Assembly: GCA_046484585.1 (NCBI GenBank)
Contig: JAWOIQ010000098.1
Coordinates: 1-17,238 of the forward strand
Length of the DNA stretch: 17,238 nucleotides
DNA from: JAGXFP01 sp046484585
Lineage (GTDB): Bacteria > Desulfobacterota > Desulfobulbia > Desulfobulbales > JAGXFP01
Direction of reading: 5' to 3'
Below the pieces are notes generated by a model. That model searched no databases and had not been told where the DNA came from. It saw only the letters and a program-made list of their open reading frames with translations. The position numbers were made by a program, and so were the translations under genes. Of this stretch, positions 14,093 to 17,238 are shown piece by piece. Every line of letters starts with the position of its first letter. The first letter of the stretch is position 1.

Positions 14093-14698
14093 CTATTGGG
14101 CGGGTTTGCCCCATGCCGGCATGATTCCTTGAACTGCTTGTTTCTCTAGTTCCAGAAGCTTCCGTTTGATCCTTAAATCTCCGGCAAAACCGCCGAGACC
14201 ATTGGCGGCCACGACTCTGTGGCAGGGAATAATCAGGGCCAGAGGGTTGCGGTTACAGGCATTGCCAACCGCTCTTGCTCCCCCCGGCGATCCGGCGGCC
14301 GCTGCCAGTTCGCCGTAGGTGATTGTTTCACCGGGGCCGAGTCGGCAGAGGTGCCGCCATACCCGGCGTTGGAAGCTTGTGGCGTTTTTAAGGAAGGGGT
14401 TTGTCTCGAAATCGGCTACCGTTTTTTCGGACACAGTGGATAAAAGCTGCCGGATAAGTTGCCGGGTGTGCTCGATTCCGGCCGGCAGTCCTGCCGGTTG
14501 CGCCTTCGGGAATAATTTCCCGAGCTTTGCCAGGGCCTGTTGATGATAAATCCTATCGAAAGAGAGGTGGATGATCTCGGATTCGTAGAGGATCATCCGC
14601 GCTTTCAAAAATCCGACCTCGGCCACTACCACCGAATAGCGTTTTTCCGGAGCCCCGGCGGGGCTTTTGTTCGAAAAATCCAAAGGAGTCATTTGCAT
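14093..14698 (-). CDS. ogt: Methylated-DNA-[protein]-cysteine S-methyltransferase (O6-alkylguanine repair)
   Basis: About 201 residues. The C-terminal MGMT domain is clear: FQRRVWRHLCRLGPGETITYGELA, a helix-turn-helix stretch ending RAVGNACNRNP, and the active site I-P-C159-H-R-V-V, where the cysteine takes the alkyl group from O6-alkylguanine in DNA and is permanently inactivated. GGFAG and the final helix complete the fold. It repairs alkylation damage in the cytoplasm and has no AdaA-type regulatory domain. The start is uncertain: ATG 14698 or 14692 places GCGGAA a few bases upstream, while ATG 14755 would add 19 residues of doubtful character with no ribosome site. It is divergent from the carboxypeptidase gene and probably a single-gene unit. 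The stop is immediately preceded by a Lys-Pro-Ala-Gln end. Confidence 0.9.
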   Translation of the reverse strand: MQMTPLDFSNKSPAGAPEKRYSVVVAEVGFLKARMILYESEIIHLSFDRIYHQQALAKLGKLFPKAQPAGLPAGIEHTRQLIRQLLSTVSEKTVADFETNPFLKNATSFQRRVWRHLCRLGPGETITYGELAAAAGSPGGARAVGNACNRNPLALIIPCHRVVAANGLGGFAGDLRIKRKLLELEKQAVQGIMPAWGKPAQ

Positions 14699-14834
14699 AT
14701 TCCGCTTGTGTATATTGTGTACATCCGCGATTTCGGCAATCGGAATATACAACATGAAGTGTAGTTGGCAGTTTTTCAGTGATTTTAATCTAATATCTTC
14801 GGATAGTTAGATGGTTGTTTATTTGATAAAATCC

Positions 14835-14863
14835 TTGATTTTTGTTGATTGCCTCTTTATATA
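14835..14863 (+). promoter_or_regulatory. Candidate sigma-70 promoter for the carboxypeptidase gene
   Basis: TTGATT at 14835-14840 and TATATA at 14858-14863 are 17 bp apart in an AT-rich divergent spacer. Transcription would start near 14870, leaving a leader of about 105 nt before the ATG at 14975. Found by eye only. Confidence 0.33.
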
Positions 14864-14974
14864 TTTGCTAGGATCTGATGAAGCGTAGTTTTTGGGTGAT
14901 AAATCGGGCCTGGTGCATCGGTGAATTGCGATGATTCATTTCTTATTCAAAAATAATGTGCATGGTACTTTACT

Positions 14975-15991
14975 ATGAATCTGATTGAAAGAATATTTCC
15001 CTTCTCGATGGTTCTGCTGGCAGGCCTGTTGACGGCTGCAACTTTTGCGACCGAAGCCGAGGCCGTAAGCGGTCGCAAACCGATTCTCAATCTGGTTACA
15101 ATCCATAAATTTCAACCCGGTAGTGAAGATGTCAGGATCTCCGGGTACGATTTTCGTGCTCCTGTTGTCGATCTTGCCTCCGCCCAGCAATTCAAGCGCC
15201 GGCCCGCTGATACCCTTTCCTTTTTGCAGACCGAGGATCAATTGCGGGAAAACCTGTCCTCGCGGAGTGCGATTGTCATGGATGCCGATACCGGCAGGGT
15301 GATTTACGCCCACGAGCCTGATCGCGCCGATCAACCGGCCAGCACCATTAAGATCCTGACCGCCTTGATCGCGATTCAGTCCTTGGAAAAGGAAGATCTG
15401 GTGGTTGCCAGTCTTCGGGCCGCCGATATGCCGAGGTCCAAGATCTATCTGCGGAACGGCAAGTCATACCGGGCCGACGATATGATCAACGCCGTCCTGA
15501 TTTCCTCGGCCAACGATGCCAGTGTCGCCCTCGCCGAAAAAATTGCCGGATCCGAAAGTGTTTTTGCAAAATTAATGACCCATAAGGCCATGGCCTGGGG
15601 TGCTACGCAAACCGTCTGCAAAACCGCCTCGGGATTGACCGCTCCGGGTCAGACCTCGACGGTACGCGATCTGGCGGTCCTTTTCAATCGGGCCATGGAG
15701 AACAAGGAGTTTGCCGATCGCATTGCCCGCACCAAGATCAAAACCGGTTACGGTAAACTTTTGAGTAACCATAACCGAGCCCTGTGGCAGATAGATGGAG
15801 CGACGGGCGGCAAGACCGGATATACCAAAGCGGCCCGACAGACCTATGTCGGCAAGTTCAAGCGGGGCGAAGATGAGTTGACCGTGGCGATTATGGGTAG
15901 CGTGACCATGTGGGATGACGTTAAGCATCTGGTCGAGTATGGATTTGCCCAAAAGAGGAGCCTGGGTATAACCACTGCCGCGATTAACTGA
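14975..15991 (+). CDS. Serine-type D-alanyl-D-alanine carboxypeptidase (peptidase S11)
   Basis: 338 residues with an N-terminal signal peptide (hydrophobic about 8-24, cleavage probably near A28-A30). All three penicillin-binding motifs are present: S123-T-I-K126, S178-A-N180 and K280-T-G282. The family removes the terminal D-alanine from peptidoglycan pentapeptides in the periplasm and so limits cross-linking. Two features differ from PBP5/6: about 65 residues separate the signal peptide from the catalytic domain (which begins near SAIVMDADTG, 98-107), and the protein ends about 56 residues after KTG, so the usual C-terminal beta domain and membrane-binding helix are missing. The protein is probably soluble in the periplasm. 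The ATG at 14975 has only a weak ribosome site; an internal ATG at residue 12 is possible. No neighbour is close enough for an operon. Confidence 0.9.
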   Translation: MNLIERIFPFSMVLLAGLLTAATFATEAEAVSGRKPILNLVTIHKFQPGSEDVRISGYDFRAPVVDLASAQQFKRRPADTLSFLQTEDQLRENLSSRSAIVMDADTGRVIYAHEPDRADQPASTIKILTALIAIQSLEKEDLVVASLRAADMPRSKIYLRNGKSYRADDMINAVLISSANDASVALAEKIAGSESVFAKLMTHKAMAWGATQTVCKTASGLTAPGQTSTVRDLAVLFNRAMENKEFADRIARTKIKTGYGKLLSNHNRALWQIDGATGGKTGYTKAARQTYVGKFKRGEDELTVAIMGSVTMWDDVKHLVEYGFAQKRSLGITTAAIN

Positions 15992-16020
15992 AGTCGGGAT
16001 TGATATTACGCTTTCTTGCT

Positions 16021-16211
16021 GCCGAATTCGCGAAAAGCCAGGGGATGGCCAAGCCAAAACTTCTATACGCGCCCCTCGGCAAGTGCCCTCAAGGGTGGAT
16101 TGAACAGAACCTTTGGGATGCAAGGAGTCGTGTTTTTTTGAGAGTGAGGCCACGATATGCTATTCCGAAGGAACAAAAACGCCGGCAGATCGGAGTTTCC
16201 GCGACGCCATC
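16021..16211. repeat. MITE-like element, copy C (reverse orientation), with shared cassette
   Basis: The left end (AATTCGCGAAAAGCCAGGGG then ATGGCCAAGCCAAAA) aligns with the reversed right ends of copies A and B, which carry GTTCGCAAAAAGTCACGGATG and GGCTAAGCAAAA-like sequence. The right end GTTTCCGCGACGCCATCCA is the reverse of the left end of copy A (GATGGCGTCGCAAAA). In the interior, 16081-16117 matches 5991-6029 in inverted orientation, including GGATTGAACAGAACC. The element starts about 30 bp after the carboxypeptidase stop codon. It is non-coding as far as I can see. Confidence 0.55.
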
Positions 16212-16355
16212 CAGCTTGAAATATTCGAATATCCACCCGTTGCGCCGGCTTGTTATTTCCCGGTTGGCCCGGCTGGCTGGAGAATTTTATTTGCGTTTCT
16301 GCTTTTTCCTATCCTTGCAGCGGCTCTCTTCCTTCCCGGGCGGCAAATCTCTTGA
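16212..16355 (+). other. Possible small membrane-protein ORF or gene remnant
   Basis: A frame open from 16113 ends with TGA at 16353-16355, which overlaps the TTG start of the next gene as TTGA. Its last part encodes a hydrophobic stretch, WRILFAFLLFPILAAALFLP, followed by GRQIS. No ATG, GTG or TTG in this frame lies between the end of copy C and the stop; the only candidate start (TTG 16113) is inside the repeat. It could be a gene whose front was replaced by the repeat, or a chance frame. A perfect 12-bp palindrome ATATTCGAATAT lies at 16221-16232. Confidence 0.2.
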
Positions 16356-17029
16356 CTAAAAAAGAACTGCGAGTCGTATGCCGGCAACAGGCTGAGGACC
16401 GGATTATCGCCGTGCAGGGCAAATTGGCGGAGAATCTTCGGCGTTCGCGGGACTATCGGCAGTGCCGACAGATTTTTCTTGACCCTTCCCTGCTGCTGCG
16501 CCAGGCCCGGGTTAATGCCCTGCTTGACGGCAAGGAGTTGATTATGCCGGCGGCGGGTCTTAAAGACGGTTTTTACCTGCTTAAACCCTTCCGGATCCCT
16601 TTTAAGGAGCTGGTCTCGGCCGTGACCTATAAGGGCTTGGCCCGTCACGGCAGGAGGCTTGACGCCGCCGATATCGCTTCCCTGGCTATCTCTTTATTCG
16701 TTGGCGAGGCGTTGGCTGTCGACCGATGTGGCGGTCATCTGGGGGACGGGCGGGGTTTCTTCGATCTTGCCGTCGCTCTCTTGGGAAAAATGGGCGGCGT
16801 GGCCGCCAATTTTCAGGTGATCGGCGCCCTCGATGATCCAGACAGAATCATCGAAGAAATTCCCCGGGATCGCTGGGATGTCAGGTGTGCCAAGATCCTT
16901 ACCCCGGAGGGGCTTGTGGAACTCGGCGATCTTTCCCCGGGGGTTGAGATCTTCTGGGACGAACTGCCAAGCGAGCAAATAAAGCGGATTTCGCCGCTCT
17001 GGAAGCTTCGCGAAAAAAATGATTTTTAA
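16352..17029 (+). CDS. 5-formyltetrahydrofolate cyclo-ligase family protein
   Basis: 225 residues from TTG 16352 (first residues M-T-K-K-E-L-R). The N-terminal basic helix, a central LVSAVTYKGLARHGRRLDAA-type segment and G131-DGRGFFD138 match the cyclo-ligase fold, where G-x-G-x-G-Y-Y-D binds phosphate; here the tyrosines are phenylalanines. Family members convert 5-formyl-THF to 5,10-methenyl-THF with ATP, feeding the one-carbon pool in the cytoplasm. This one seems nearer to the divergent methenyltetrahydrofolate-synthetase-domain branch than to the canonical enzyme, so the exact reaction is uncertain. A longer TTG start at 16250 would add 34 residues of unrelated character. Stop TAA 17027-17029 lies in a 15-bp tandem duplication. 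tatC follows after 36 bp, probably in the same transcript. Confidence 0.75.
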   Translation: MTKKELRVVCRQQAEDRIIAVQGKLAENLRRSRDYRQCRQIFLDPSLLLRQARVNALLDGKELIMPAAGLKDGFYLLKPFRIPFKELVSAVTYKGLARHGRRLDAADIASLAISLFVGEALAVDRCGGHLGDGRGFFDLAVALLGKMGGVAANFQVIGALDDPDRIIEEIPRDRWDVRCAKILTPEGLVELGDLSPGVEIFWDELPSEQIKRISPLWKLREKNDF

Positions 17030-17052
17030 CTGAACTGTTTTTAACTGAACTG
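17023..17052 (+). repeat. 15-bp perfect tandem duplication
   Basis: TTTTTAACTGAACTG occurs twice head to tail (17023-17037 and 17038-17052). The first copy contains the stop codon of the cyclo-ligase-like gene; the second lies in the 36-bp gap before tatC. It is most simply a recent slippage or duplication that lengthened the intergenic gap. Confidence 0.9.
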
Positions 17053-17065
17053 ATTGAGCTGGCAA

Positions 17066-17238
17066 ATGGAAGATTTGGAACAACAATCCCTGACCGAACA
17101 CCTGGCCGAACTGCGCGGTTGCCTTGTTGTCTCTTTGGCGGCGATCGGACTAGGTTTCAGTGTCTCCTACTATTTTATCCGGGATATCGGCCACTGGTTT
17201 TTCAAGCCGCTCTTCGAGGTGCTGCCCGAAGAATCCTC
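17066..17238 (+). CDS. tatC: Sec-independent protein translocase subunit TatC, N-terminal part
   Basis: 57 complete codons are visible before the window ends. The start reads MEDLEQQSLTEHLAELRGCL, containing the family signature L-x-E-H-L-x-E-L-R that binds twin-arginine signal peptides. A first membrane helix (about residues 19-40, LVVSLAAIGLGFSVSYYFI) follows, then WFFKPLFEVLPEES, matching the periplasmic loop with its P-L motif. TatC is the receptor core of the twin-arginine translocase in the inner membrane and exports folded proteins, often cofactor-containing redox enzymes. ATG 17066 has a weak GAGCTGG upstream. No tatA or tatB is seen in the window; they may lie downstream or elsewhere. 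Confidence 0.9.
   Translation, partial: MEDLEQQSLTEHLAELRGCLVVSLAAIGLGFSVSYYFIRDIGHWFFKPLFEVLPEES

Noticed and set aside
3031..16211. CRISPR array or integron attachment sites
   Set aside because: The repeats are few, widely spaced, in both orientations and of unequal length, and no cas gene or integrase is present.

Overview
The window looks like a chromosomal stretch from a Gram-negative, moderately GC-rich bacterium, most likely a member of the Desulfobacterota (former Deltaproteobacteria). This is inferred from lipoproteins with outer-membrane-type signals, a Tat system, an MltD-type enzyme with LysM repeats, the gene content, and interspersed repeats of a style I associate with that group. 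No tRNA, rRNA, CRISPR array, transposase, integrase or phage gene is visible.

Layout. (1) 1-204 is the tail of an FHA-domain protein. (2) 388-3001 on the minus strand is a tightly coupled three-gene operon, read as MscS-type channel, then nucleoside deaminase, then radical SAM protein with C-terminal cysteines; both junctions are 4-bp overlaps. (3) 3002-3576 holds a MITE-like repeat, a 108-nt giant hairpin and a candidate promoter for dgt. (4) 3577-4950 is dgt (HD-domain dNTPase) plus a 93-residue orphan protein. (5) 4959-5774 is a minus-strand SDR oxidoreductase whose catalytic Lys position is Asn. (6) 5895-6169 is a composite repeat. (7) 6172-7941 is mltD on the minus strand, with an 11-base C tract near its start. 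(8) 7942-8632 is a spacer with a 313-bp nested inverted-repeat element. (9) 8633-13863 is a two-gene operon of a very large class A penicillin-binding protein and a TPR-like lipoprotein. (10) 13870-14026 is a second copy of the 5895-6169 repeat. (11) 14093-14698 is a minus-strand O6-alkylguanine-DNA alkyltransferase. (12) 14975-15991 is a D,D-carboxypeptidase. (13) 15992-16351 is repeat-rich spacer. (14) 16352-17029 is a 5-formyl-THF cyclo-ligase-like protein, followed by the start of tatC (17066 to the window end).

How the genes work together. The centre of the window is devoted to the cell wall: polymerisation and cross-linking (class A PBP), a candidate lipoprotein partner, cleavage of glycan strands (MltD), and trimming of peptide stems (carboxypeptidase). 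Nucleotide and DNA maintenance is represented by dgt, ogt and the deaminase. MscS and TatC are inner-membrane proteins.

The least ordinary content is outside the genes: at least three families of non-coding inverted-repeat elements that share ends and internal cassettes. One family begins 2, 6 and 14 nt after the stop codons of three different genes, always in the same orientation relative to the gene. Within genes, the roughly 260-residue insertion in the PBP transpeptidase domain, the adjacent lipoprotein, and the C tract in mltD deserve most attention. All readings are by eye, without alignment or database search.
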